NCBI RefSeq assembly: GCF_018143015.1
Contig: NC_054743.1
Location: 63,331,244 to 63,395,243, forward strand
Source: Lytechinus variegatus
Lineage: Eukaryota > Echinodermata > Echinoidea > Temnopleuroida > Toxopneustidae
Direction: 5' to 3'
Length of the DNA stretch: 64,000 bases
The notes under the pieces were generated by a model that ran no database searches, had not been told where the DNA came from, and saw only the letters and a program-made list of their open reading frames with translations. This document shows positions 48,202 through 61,612 of this stretch, piece by piece. Position numbers and translations under genes: made by a program. How positions within the stretch are numbered: the first letter of the stretch is position 1; each line of letters opens with the position of its first letter.

Positions 48202-48400
48202 CTGATTTTGACTGGTAATGTTAACATGCACATCAATTAATGATTCCTACAGTATAATCACAATGCGTTCACACTCTGTGTCAACGATGACAACATTACA
48301 AAGTGATTTTGACTGGTAATGTGAACAGACATGCACATCAAGTAATGATCCAAACAGTATAATTATAAAGTGTTCACACTGTACAGTAATGATAACAAAC
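48202..48400. repeat. Tandem duplication, about 101-bp period
   Basis: GTGATTTTGACTGGTAATGT...ACATGCACATCAA...GTTCACACT occurs twice in a row with minor changes. Confidence 0.75.
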
Positions 48401-50097
48401 GGCAGCATATCAGTACTCCAGCATGTGCGAGTCACCACGGAGAGATATAAGTCCATGGTTTTACAATACTGAGATGTGAGTTCAATTTTTACTGAAGGAT
48501 AAGGGGAGCAGATATTGAGATAACCTGAAACAATATCATTAAATTGTTTACAAAGTCATGTGTAATCAGTCAACCTTCGTTTTCCAAAGAGTTGCAATTG
48601 ATTCAAATTAAAATTAAATTCAGATTAATCTGAAATACCGTTCGTGTATGTACTGAGTAATTTAAGTAATCCAAAGATAATTTAGTTGCAAGATTGGAGT
48701 TATTCTAAAATAATTTAATATCCTAAAAAGAAACACTGTACAAAAGAAAAGACCTAATATCTGACAAAAGCAGAAGTGACTGAAATTTTAAAAAAAATAG
48801 GGTCCCTAAAATTTGGGGATTTCTTGTTGGCATAAAATCACAATATGAAGAAAGTAATGTGGGAAATATTGCAGTATACAGTCATCGGATTTTATAGTTT
48901 CTGATATAAAAAAAAATCTATAATAGAAGCACCACCAGGAGGAGGCCCTAAATCGGAGAAAACCACTGAATTAACTTCACAACAACAAGATCAATTAAGT
49001 GTTATAACGCTCATCCACTACACTTTTATCGGTTTTGAACGTTTTTCACATTTAACTGAATCTTTCCCGAAACCGTTTCCGGTGTATTTAAAGATCGATC
49101 TCAATTTCAGATTGATTTAATTCATCAATTGCAACTTTTCTGTAAGTCCCAAAAGGTGCTTCAATGTCAGCTGAGATCAATTTAAAAAAAAAAAACTGTT
49201 GGAAAGTCAAAGCCCATCAAATTGATTGTATCTCTCTTAAGATTGATAACTCCTGAACCGACCCATAAAAGTTTGCAAAATGCCCCCAACCAATAGTAAG
49301 AATATTTATACCTTGTATTTTTTACTCTGGACAAGAAATTTCAAAAATTTACAATTATGATCTGCATAGGACTGGGTATCTTGTGCAGCAACTGGATCAC
49401 ACACAAAGAGGTTGTATACTGGAGAATTGGACTGACCTAACTTGAGTTATAAAATGCTTTTATAGAACACACAAAAAAAATGTTCAGGTACTATCAATTT
49501 AAGCTTTTTTTAAAATGTAAAGAAAACTAAGACATTATTGATATAAAATGGATAAATGATATCACAATCTTAATCTAATTACCCTGTAACAGCATCGGTA
49601 TTTATACTAAAGTCCTGACTAATATACATGTACATGTATACACATTATTACAAAAATCACTTCTTTAAATTCTGTAGGTAACATCAAAAGGTATGTTTGC
49701 ATATTTGTTGAGATTGTCACATTATAACGTGTGATCTATCTCACTTTGCAGCAAATTAAATGTAGGTTATCTTCATTTTGTCTCGTAAAACCCTGAGACA
49801 GATAGGAACAGGTGATCTATTGCAAAATTACTTTCTAGAAAATTATACTTATACCACTGCAGACAGGCACTACTGTGGAAATGACAATTATCGATCATAG
49901 AAGGCTCTCATAAGAAACCTGTCACCAATTGCAAGAAACTTGTCATCAATCGCAAGTCAATTTTAGGTCATGTAATCACTCATACATGTAGGTCTGGCAT
50001 TTGCAAATTTGAGATTGAGTGAGGACAGTTTCATAAAACTGTTAGTTACACACAACTTTATGCCCAACTCGTGACCTAGGGAGCATGTAATTAACAT

Positions 50098-50235
50098 TAT
50101 AGTCCAACAAGTTGTCAAATTTGACAACTTTACTTGATTTTGCCTGGCTGAGATGACACTGTTACTATGGCAACTGTCAGATAAAATGGGACTTATTGGA
50201 TAAAACATCCAACAAGTCCTTTCATGACAGACTCT
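50098..50235. repeat. Short foldback repeat
   Basis: Carries ACAAGTTGTCAAATTTGACAACTT, TGGCTGAGATGACACTGTTA and TTGGATAAAACATCCAACAAG, related to 27899-28440. Confidence 0.6.
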
Positions 50236-52798
50236 TCTGTTCTGCTGCTAAATTCAATTAAAGTATTCCCTGATTTTTTCAACAAAGAAGGACTGAATTC
50301 CTATGAAACAAATCTTATCTGGCAAACAAACTCTGCATTCAGATGCTTATCAACAATAAGAACTGGATCTACCAAGATCGGATTACAATTCTGGGTAATA
50401 TGAAAAAAAAATTATAGAAATTCTGATTTTCATATTCTAGGGCAAGCATAAAGTTGTGCTTAATTTAAAAATAGTTTTATGAGACTGTTTTGAGACACCC
50501 CTATAGACTGCTTTTTTGCAAGAAAAAGAAAATATTCTGTCAATTAAGTTGATCAATCAATCACTAAGTTGCAACTGAAATTGCAATTGACTGCATGTTT
50601 CTTGCAACACTTTTCAGTATATCAATGAGAAAAGAATAAGAAAACTAAGGGTTTACACAGGATTTGAAAATGAAAAAAACTATTAACAGTTATCACAATA
50701 TGAATCTATTCTACAACATTAAATTCTTGAAACCTGATTTACGTACCGTATCAAGAAATATTTTGCATGTTGGAACTATCTTTTGGCTTCTCTCTTCCTG
50801 GGCAGTTGTGTTGTTTGAGGTCTATAACAATTATCATTGCATCAATTGGTCCTACAAAAATCTTCATGTTACAACCAAAACCCCTAACCCTTTTATCCCC
50901 ATACCAAGATGGACAATCCTCAATCACAAACCTTTATATCTCGCATTATATCTATGGAGACATCTATGGGCAATTATCACATTCATGAGCATACCATTTT
51001 GTCCCATTGTTTGGATATTTAAAGCTACCTTAGCACAAATCCTTCCTGTTCAAGACCTCATACATTATAAGTCATCTGTGAACACCGGATTAACCCTAAA
51101 ACTCACTTTGCTTTGTTTTATTACTGATATCAGGCTACACGTCAAAGGCTAAGAACAATAATAATACTACTCATATGAAGAACACTGGATGATTTTAAGT
51201 TTGGTGTTAAGCTAGTTGGTGTTTATAAGGCAGCACTGTCAACATCAACAACCCAATTTCCCAATGCTGGTGGGGCTGACATTGGTGTCACTCAGTGTCG
51301 CACCATCAGTTGGTGTTAACCTTGTATTAAAGTCCACATTTAGTGTTAATACTCTGTTCAGCAGACTGTACACCCTTCACATTAGCACTAACACTAAACA
51401 CCGCACCTGAAATTACCCATAATGCTTTGCAACACACTCGCACAAATCCACTCTCCACATCTACACTCACAACGAAACACGATGCAGTTTGATTTTTATT
51501 AAAGCGTTCTCACAATTATGCAAAATATCAACACACGTTCTCCTCTATACCAAGTAAACCAATATACAATAACTTTCTGCTGTACAGTTAAAACTCTCAA
51601 AACATTTCTCTTTTTGTCTCCATGTTGACTTCCATCATCGTTTGTTAAAGACTAGATACTATGTTTTTTTCATATACACATATATATAGATATCTATTTA
51701 TTTATATATCTTCATATATAACTCTTTATCTCTCCACGTTTCCCTTTTATCAAGATGATATGCCCTCAACAATAATCATCTCCTTTTAAGTACAGAATCC
51801 TACATTGGTATAATTTTCTACACCCCTCCCCCTTCACCATCAAGCAGATTCTGTTAAAGAAGTGTCTCTTTATAAAGCTTTAGATTTTATTCATTTTTGT
51901 CCAATTGACAGCAATTATTTCTGGCAAACTATAATCCTTCCTTTTTCAAAACAGTTGAGTATTTTTTCCTCACAAACATGGAAGGTCTGCACAACCCTAC
52001 AACACAAACTGAATTTTATTTGCTTAGCATTGCTTCTTTTATGGGTGTGTTTTCTTTTTTAAGAAAAATTTTCCTGATATATTTGAATGGGTAGTTACAA
52101 GACTAATAGATAATTCCCATGTATTAAAATATAAAAATGGAGGTTGGTGAAAACTCCAGAGAAAATATTTTGTACCTCAATTATAGATTACATGGTAGGC
52201 CCTATTATTCAAGTTGTGTTGAAAATAACCAGAATTAAGAAAGACTTTTTAAATTCTGTTAACTTTAAAAAACTAGGAGTTTGATTATGATGATAAAATC
52301 TTAGCTAAGTATGAAATGTGGAGCCAATCTTCCTTGGATCATGACACCATTAATGCCCGCAATTGAAAATGCAAATCCATACAGCCCCATTAAAATATAG
52401 ACATGTATTGTTCCCGTTTGAATTTATGGATGACGACCAAGCCAACCATGTATCCCACAATGCATTTTCACTTGGCTTTTCATCCACCTTCCTCCTCACT
52501 GAAAATGAAGTTAAAATATGCAGTTTTTTTTACATCTTCCTGTGTTTTGTCCTTGGATTTTCATCCAATTTTTTCATCAAACCTCCTTCCCCATGAAACT
52601 TCCTCCGTTTCTTCTATGCACACATAGTGAGTTGTCCAAACATTATCCAATTGCACTATTTAAAAACAACCTTTCATATTCCAATATTTACCAAAATGTA
52701 CAGCATCAGCATATCAACACATTTTCAAGCATATTCAAACTCTCCAGGGAATTGTCCCAGCTTGCACATCCAAGAGTTGATTTTTTTTCTACTCTACT

Positions 52799-53150
52799 CT
52801 GATCTGATCACTAATTCCTAATGCATGATCCTCAAATTGGCACTATGACTAAAAACACCGTCCCTCATTCCACTTTTGTTCCAAGCAGGTATTTTCCAAA
52901 TGAATCCTCTAATAACTAATATCAAATGCACGATCTTCAAATTGGCATCATGGCTCCAAATGTACTCATTTCACTTCTGTATTGTTTCCCCAAAAAAAGG
53001 TTATTCTCCACCTCAAAACTCTGATCACTAAATGTCTAATGCAGAATCCTCAAATTGGCACCATGACACCCAAAGTCTACATTACATCTATTCAAAGTCT
53101 ATCTGATCACTAATACCTCAAGTTGTTCCTCAAATTGGCACGATGATTTG
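52799..53150. repeat. Degenerate tandem array, about 115-bp period
   Basis: Four copies carry TCTGATCACTAA-like starts and CCTCAAATTGGCACCATGAC-like ends. A weaker fifth may lie near 52330. Confidence 0.65.
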
Positions 53151-54028
53151 ACTTCATTGCAATCATCCCACATAACTCACCTCTAATGAGATAAACTACC
53201 ATATTCAACAATATCACCCATCAAATATACCAACGTGCGGGACTTGACTAGATGCCAATTTTCCGTGAAAACCATTCGAATTTCATGCACAAATGTCTCA
53301 TCACCTTTTTCATGTCAAAAAAGTAGCCTACAAGCTGGGATAGTTCTTTCAATCCTTGTTCAGGGACTGGTTTCATAAAATTTGCTATAACAACATATTT
53401 GCAATAGCAGTTTAAAGCTACTGAAACCATTCAATTTGGCTAATCGCAAACTGTTATAGAAATTGTTCATTTGGTATTTGAATGTAACAAGTCTTGTTTT
53501 CAGGATGCCTTACATACCTATGACTTCGTACATACACATATTGCTGAACCTTGTCACATCACGATTGAATAATCATTCATTTCAACCTGCAGGTAATCTG
53601 CATATACAGGCACGAACCAAAATCATAACAGTTAAGTACAATCAGAGCCACAAAAGTAAATTTGGCGAACAAGGTGATGTAGATCCTCCATTGGTTTTTG
53701 CCCCCTAAAAGCATACCTTCCTATCACATTGACTGTAAAGTGTAAACCTTCAGAACATTTTCATTAAAAAAAGAAGTGATCATCAATGACTACTCGTTTG
53801 AGTTCTAGTATTGTACTTATATCACAAATAATCCTGTTGAATCTACATACCGGTATGCCCCAGTCATATTAAATCAAAATCATGTGTATGTGAGTGCTTG
53901 ATGTACATCAGCTTCAAATTGAACAGTCATGCCTTTCCTTCAATCATGCAAACTTTCTATCATTCACAAAAGCCTTGCCTAACAGCCGACAACCTTTGGA
54001 AAAAAAATAAGATGAAACTACGACATCG
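53151..54028. other. Region just past the ankyrin gene
   Basis: A palindromic GTTTCATAAAATTTGCTATA-type repeat at about 53365-53470. No gene. Confidence 0.45.
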
Positions 54029-54034
54029 TTTATT
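54029..54034 (-). terminator. Candidate poly(A) signal AATAAA for the ankyrin gene
   Basis: AATAAA on the minus strand about 180 nt past the TAG stop, followed by T- and GT-rich sequence, the usual layout of a cleavage site. Confidence 0.5.
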
Positions 54035-54211
54035 GAACCAGACACACCTCATACAGACACGATAAATAGTTCTCTCTATATATAGCTACCACATTAAGAC
54101 ACATAGGCTTGGTATGACAGTGGTTTAGCAGGTTGTGATGGATGGACAGCTCTTCAAAAACTAGTGTAGTCTGTGGCAGTGATTAGGAAAGGAACAGCTG
54201 GCTGATGGAGT

Positions 54212-54274
54212 CTAGTGCATGGCAGTGGGGTGGGTTCCAATCTGGACTGTGTAGGCTCCAACAAGCAAGAGAGT
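54212..54274 (-). CDS. Ankyrin gene last exon
   Basis: 20 codons plus TAG: TLLLVGAYTVQIGTHPTAMH. Acceptor ATATCAG; phase 0 agrees with the previous exon. Confidence 0.78.
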   Translation of the reverse strand, partial: TLLLVGAYTVQIGTHPTAMH

Positions 54275-57200
54275 CTGATATATGAATGAAAGAAAGGTCA
54301 TATTCTGGTTTACATACCGATGCTGAGATACTACAGTTAAATGCTCAAAATCAAGATTGCTAGCCCTAATAAGACTTGCTACATTCTATTCTTAACAACC
54401 AAATTAAAAAAGAGTAACTAGACTGAAAAACAAGTACCCTGAGAAAAACAAACACAGATTGACACATGTGGGCATGTGCATCCTAATTGCTTGGTAAAAA
54501 AACGACCATCTCTATGCTCAATCGTTTGGTATAAAACACACGGGCAATTCCATAAAGAATATACATTCAACCACATGTACTGTACATGAGTACATTTACT
54601 TCATGGAATCAATTGTCACTGTTTTTCTGTTCATATCAACATTATCAATGTTCTCAAATTATAGTGGTATAAGCAATTTATGTAACACGGTAAGAATGGA
54701 GAAAATGGGGTCAAACAAACAAAAATAATCATCTTATGAAATTGCCATGTTCACATTGCCAACTAAAACATTTTAAAAATAAACATTAGGAATCAAAGAA
54801 AAGGATAACTTACATTGGTATATGGATCAGGAACTGTTGAGATTGTTAAAACATTCTGCCCACTTCTAGGAGTATAGGATAGCACAAAATTGCTTCCCTA
54901 GATAAAGTAAAATTAAATAAAAACAGAAAAACATTCAAATGAATAGTTCATTCAAATTGTCTGGGATTTAAAAAAAAGAAGCAAAAAATATTTCATACAA
55001 CCTGAAAGGCCAAAAGAGCATTTCAAGAATCAAAGGGTCAGTGATTTTCACTGGTGATTGGTAATAAGCTACTGAAATCCTTGCACCCGAAAGGATCGAA
55101 GCAATCTTGAAAGTGAAAATCACTGAACAACAAAGTTGTCAGTATGTTCGGATCTTTTCTGCAGGACAGACTTGCGTGCGCTCCTGCAGGCAACTCCTTG
55201 CGAGATTCATGTGAGATACTGTCAATATGGGTGACCTGCGGAAAGTAGAAATAGTTACCCGCATGGCTTGCACAGAGGGAAGTGACAGGCCCTTTGGGCA
55301 AAGGTAACATAGCATCAATGTAGACAACAAAATGTTGAAAGAGGCACATACCTGAGTTAATTGAGGTAGATTTCTTCCATTAAGTAGGACTTGTTTGATG
55401 TAACTGGATCCGGAGAGCTTACAGCTGATACTCCATCCGGGACCCAGGGTGGCTTGGGCAAGAAATAGTAGCATACCACTACCTACAAACAAAGAATGCG
55501 TGCAGACGTAAGTATATATATCACTACTTACAAACTAAAGAAGGATGCAATAGTAAAAAATATATCACTACCTATGTACAAAAACAAGGCAAAAGCAATT
55601 TTGTATCTCGCCCACTTATGAAAATAACCAGAAATATTGTGATCTGCGAGGGCACGCAAGAGAATTACATCAAAACTTCATTTTGAAATGACTGGGATGG
55701 AATAACACTTGTCATAAGAGCCTTGCACAAAAACTTTAATGTTGACCTGAAATTGACCTTTGACCTTACCATGTGACCTCCTACTGCAGCATAACATGCA
55801 GGTCGCCTAAGTACATCTACCATCCAAGTTTTGTTGAAAAGTGACTTACGGTTGCGGAGTTAGATGTCATAAGAGAGTCTTGCATGCAAACTTTAACGTT
55901 GACTTGAAATGACCTTTGACCTTACCATGTGACCTCCGCCAACACCAAAATCAATAGGCTTCTTTGCTATACCATACTCAACCTTCATGCCAAATTTGAA
56001 GACAATCGGAGAAGAAATACAGCTGATAGAGCGATCACAAGGAAATCTCTGCGGCGGATGCGGCGGCAAGGCCAAAACCATAGTATCCTCCGAACTCTGT
56101 TCGGGGGATACAATTATTATTCCTTGATTGGACTAGAAATTTTTTCCCCCAGGCCGAAAACAGTAATTGCCGGATCAAAGTCGGATATATAATTCCAGCT
56201 ATACTTTCTCAAAGCCTGATATATTTGTATTTTATATGACATAAAATATGCGAATTTATTCACAAAATCATGCTTTTTGCTCTTATTTACTAAATAAAGC
56301 TCCTGGGGCCTGTTGCAAAATAGAAAAAAACTCTGGCAATTGTTTCCAGAGTTAATCAATGTGTCAAGTGTCAATCGCATAATTTGGTTTGCCAGAGTTA
56401 TTGTTTACTTGCCAAGGTTTTTTTTATGGCAAAAGTTTCATGCAACAGGTCTTAGAAATGCTTATTTTGGGTGTAAATATTCTTTATTGCATTCATAAAA
56501 ATTCTGGTACCAATTTTTTTTTTTTTAATGTATTTTATCATTCTTATCTGATGAGGTAGTGGCAATTGAGATATGCATATATCAAGGCTCCACATTAACT
56601 TTTTTTGGTGGTGGCCCGTTCGGGCCACCAAAACCTTCAAATAATTTTTTTTTGTTGCCCATTAGTAAAGTTTGGTGGCCCGAGAAATATAGAGAAAAAC
56701 ATTAATTTAAAATGAATAAAACAAATTGAAATATTCTGCAGTCACTAACACATACCACTATTCTTTGTACATCTTGTATGTAAATCGTGCTTGCTGTTAT
56801 TTTACTTTGCTTATTTTGTGGTAATATTGTTCTATCATTGTAAATATGAAATGATTGAAAGAGAATAAAAGAATTGTATTGTTCCCAGGTTGTGGACTTT
56901 TAATCTCCATATCGACACACACTCATAAAAGTAAATAAATAGTGCATATAGCAAACTCAGATAGATTTACAAAACAATTATTTTTCCTTTCTTCCTTTTT
57001 GATCATAAAACCTAGATTATGCAGGCCCCAAATCCAGTTTATTTTCTCTTTTCCAGCATATTATAGCATGAGAAAATCACAGAAAATATGCTGCAGAATT
57101 AGAACAATGTGTAAAAGGGGGAAATAACAAAAATCATTTTTAGAATAGTATACTGAAAAAAAGAAATCAAAAATTGTAAAAAATGAATAAGTGAAATAAA

Positions 57201-60200
57201 ACAAAAGAAAAAACAGAGAACAGGAAAAAAACATTTGAGAAAAAACAAAAGAAAATTTAAGAAAAATGAATAAGACAAAATTATCAAAAAATGGGGAAAA
57301 TTATTGTTATTATTCAGTAGAAACATGTTCTTTAATCAGGCATATGGGAAGGGGTATAAATGGTTTAATCACTGTAAAAAAAATGACAGAAAAAAATAAG
57401 AAAACGGCAAAAATTATCTGGAAAAAAAAGTGAGAAAATTCCTTTCCTATATTTGACAAAATGATGGAAAAATTCACATTTCATATCAATGAAATGCCTT
57501 CCCAAAGTATTTACTTCCTTAAGAGTGGTTTAAGAAGTCATTGGTAAACAAGAAAGAAAGAAGCTGCCTATTTATTTTTGGCTAGAAGAGACACAGCTTC
57601 GAAATAAACCAAATATCAACATACATACAAATGCACATACGGGACTGTGATGTACTCACCTAAGTGTTTTGTGTGTATTAATGCATTTGGAAATCGGTCT
57701 TTTTGAGTCAAAAGAGAGGTCATAATTCCTCCTTTTAATGCTTGCAGATAATCAGGTTTCAGTAATACGGACTGTAGAAGGGCATTTCATTGGTGTAAAA
57801 TGTGACTTTGACGTAGATTTTCAGAGTTCTGGGGAAGATTTCTTAGCAGTAACATTTCGTATCGCAGCTCCCTGAGTCTGAATAGTCTGCTCGCGCACAG
57901 CTAGCTGCAGTGGTTTCATGCACGCAAAGCTCAGCCAGACAGCCGGCACGGCCGGCTGAATAATAGTTACTGTATGCTAGCGGTAGGCCTACGTACTGTC
58001 ATGACTATGCAATCTTTGTGTGTGTGTATTTGTGTGTAGATTAACAAAAAAGGCGCATGACGAATTGGCTTGCAATTTGAACTGTAGAAAGTTGATAAAT
58101 ACATGCAAAATCGGGAGGAAAATTGCGCTACTTTGAAAATTATTGGTTGCCCGATTCGGGCCACCAAAACTTAACATTTTTTCAATAATGGTTGCCCGAG
58201 ATGAATTTTTGGTGGCCCCGGGCCACCGCTAATGTCGAGCCTTGCATATATACGGTACCTTGGTAGCAGTAGTAGTTATTGGCATCGAATGAGACAAGTG
58301 CTAGATGTTCCGTGGCTTCCCTTAGTCTGTAGCAGTGCAGAGGAAAGACAGACTTGAGGAGTCTCGCTGTGCCATACAGGAACTGGCTTGCCGTTTCTTC
58401 TAACTTACAGCACAGTCTGTGGATGAAAGGAGGCAATATTGTCAAAGTGACTTTGAGAAACATTGCATAATTTGGGGTCCATGTAACAGTAGAAATGATG
58501 CATGTCACATGATCAGCTGTCAGCCAATCATTTGAGTAGGATCCCTATATCCATTTTCTTTACCAAAGGTAGCCAAATCAGCTCTTATAAACTATTCTCA
58601 CAGCAGGCCCTGCTGTTAATGTTATTATTATATACCCTTCTCCATTCTGAAAGAATGGGTGCAAATAAAGAAGAAAGAAGGTATTATTTTCAAAGTCTTG
58701 AACTCACAAACCTACTGTTCATGAGCTGGGCACTCTACCACTGAGCCACTTACGTCAAGCAATAATTTTCATTCATTAGCAGGCTAATGCTAATGTATTA
58801 CACCTGATTATTGCACAAGTATATAGTAATTATTTTGTGCCATGGACCTGGGTTAAATGTGAAACTTCTTTCGACTAATAAAGATGAAACAATTAAATTA
58901 CCTCTGTACATGTGCATGGAGCATGTCTTGGACACTCCGATGACCATGATGCATTGCAAAACCCAGCGCCGACGACCCATCTCTGGCCGTCACCATCCAA
59001 TTGGCTCCATACTCCAGTAATAGTCTTACCACATCTTTATGACCTCTCCGACAAGCCTGGGTCAATACAAAAGTTTAAAAAATATTAATAATATTCAAGG
59101 TCATAAGTAAAACAATAGGTTATCTAATATTTATTGACTGTGTAAAGTTGGAATTCTCTCTCTTGTTTACAAAATCAATCATGATATGGCATCCACAAGT
59201 AGCTCCAAGACCTTGTCTCCCTTCGCTCCTCTTCTTCAGTCAGATCCCTCCACTCAACTTTTTCATATAATTACAGCCCTCGTACAAAGACCACATGTTC
59301 TCTGTTGCTGCCCCTGCCCTGTGGAACAAGCTCCCAAACACAACCCACATTCAAAATGCTCCCTCTACTGAAATGTTCTAATCCTAAAATTAATACTCAT
59401 CTTTTTTCAATACGAGCATAGTTTTATTTTAATGGATTCATTGTTCACATTGGACAGCCCATTATTATCCATTTTATTATTATCATTATCATCATCATCA
59501 TTTACATGAGAAGAGCCTTTTAAGGACCACATGTTATAACGACACCAGCCTCATTTCAAGTTGGTGTCATGAATGGTGCTTTTTTCCCTAAAACTAGCAC
59601 CAGCATTAAACAATGAACTTTCAAATACTTGATGAAATGACTGGGTAATCAGCATGAGAGCCGATTCCCCATTTTAGTCCAAACACAAACACTGACATTA
59701 TTTACTGCTTCACTTTGAAACACCACAAAACACTAAAAATATCACATGTGGAAAATGGAAAAAGCATGATTTTACTTTCAGAAGCACTGGCCAAATACTG
59801 GGGAAGTAGTTTGATCCACAGCGAGTTCTCCTCGGTTTTGGGCATAACATGCAGCTACAATGACAATGCAATTTCTCACAAATTTGGAAAATGGGAATTG
59901 CCTGCTTTTACCCAAAGACAAACAACAAATAAGTTAACCTTTAAGAATTGGAATTCCTCATATCAACACTAACACTAGCATTTAACACTAAACACCTAAA
60001 TGGGACGACTAGGTTACCTGCATGAGTGCCGATTCCCCAGCTGGTGTTGTAGAGTTGATGTAAGCTCCTGCTTCTAACAAGATACCTAATGTTGATGTGT
60101 AACCCTAAAGGAAACAGACAGAAAAAACAAACAGATCAAACAATATCCTGGGTCCTCATGAATTTATTTGACTTTAACTTAGGAAGCCACTGACGCCACA

Positions 60201-61578
60201 ATCTACAAACTAGATGTAATTTGCTAGTGGTAATTTTGATGGATTCTGTTGGAATTCATTTTTTAGTCATTGCCACAACTGGCATTTATGTTTATCAGAA
60301 AACTGAATCTTCGAGGGGTTATCTCTATGTGTTTAACTCTTCATGTGTTACGTTCGCATTATTGCACATCCGTAGGCGTGTTTCGTTCGCATTTTTGCAC
60401 AACCACACATTTCCCATAGACGTCCCCTGTCCCATTGTTTTTCGAACAATTGCATGCCTTGGAGCGTGCCTAGCTACAATGTATAGCCTGGCGTGTTTGT
60501 ATACCGTACATGTGTGCCGATCGATCGCGCGTGTGACATTAGTTTAGCGTTCAACGGATTATCGCAGTTTACAAATTACAGAATCGTTGAGTTTTCCCCA
60601 AAAATCAATACATCCTGATTACAGCCAGGAAGTTCATTGAAAAGGGAGAGGATAAAATCAATAAAACCCTCCTCACAAACAATACCATGGCCAGGTTTAT
60701 TGTTAGGAGTCTGTGACTCATGGCAGGAATGTGAATGAGACCCTAAAATAATGCAACACACAGGGGGTTTACAGGTGAACGCATAAAGAGTTAATACTTT
60801 ATGGTATGATAGAAAGAGTCAAGTGGATAATTTTATTATTATTTTATTGGGTATATATTACAAGACTATAGCACACTGTTGCATTCTCGGTATTAAAAAG
60901 TAACTTAACCTTTTTAGTGGAATACAGGCCTCAATAATATAGCTATGTGGAAGCAGAAAAATGCGAGATAGAGTATTGCTAGAGTTGAAAGAAAGCAGAA
61001 TAGGAATGAGAAAATGTGAATGTTTGAAAAAGAAGATTACTAAATTTAGAGTTAGCAACTTGACAAGTAGATTGTCACATGCAGGATAGAAAAATGCCTG
61101 TATCTGTACCTTTTCTGCAGCCATCATGAGCGGCGTCATGCCGTTTTTGTGCGTCTTGTTGACGATGGCCCCGTTGAGGATGAGAGCCTTGACGATACCG
61201 TCCTGGTTCAGGGAGCAGGCCAGCATCAGGGGCGTGGTTCCCATGTTATCCACCTCCTCAAGGGCTCGGGGACCGGTCTGCTGGAGCATGTGAACCACGC
61301 CCTGGGTGTTGCCCCCCTTGATGGCTTGCCGGAGACCGTCTGGAAGGGCGGATTAGATTATAGGGAGAAAATGTACAAATCATAAAGCTGCTTGGGTGAC
61401 AAACCTTGTTTCTATATATTATTATTGATGATGATTGATGATGATGGTGGTGGTGGTGGTGGTGGTGGTGATGGTGGTGGTGGTGGTGGTGGTGGTGGTG
61501 GTGGTGGTGGTGGTGGTGGGTGGTGGTGGTGGTGTGGTGGTGGGTGGTGGTGGTGTGGTGGTGGTGGTGGTGTGGTGG

Positions 61579-61612
<34 letters not shown>

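Larger units (their letters stand above)
44764..52798. other. Eight-kb stretch without a supported gene
   Basis: AT-rich, with the short foldback, AT microsatellite and tandem duplication listed separately. The longest ORF (50664-51152, plus, 162 codons) has no recognised motif. A GGTGTTAA-rich patch at 51190-51415 resembles 59540-59995. Distal 3' UTR isoforms of the ankyrin gene could reach here. Confidence 0.45.

Noticed and set aside
50664-51152. 162-codon plus-strand ORF with a hydrophobic middle
   Set aside because: AT-driven composition, no motif, no splice or promoter support; one ORF of this length is not surprising in 64 kb read in six frames.
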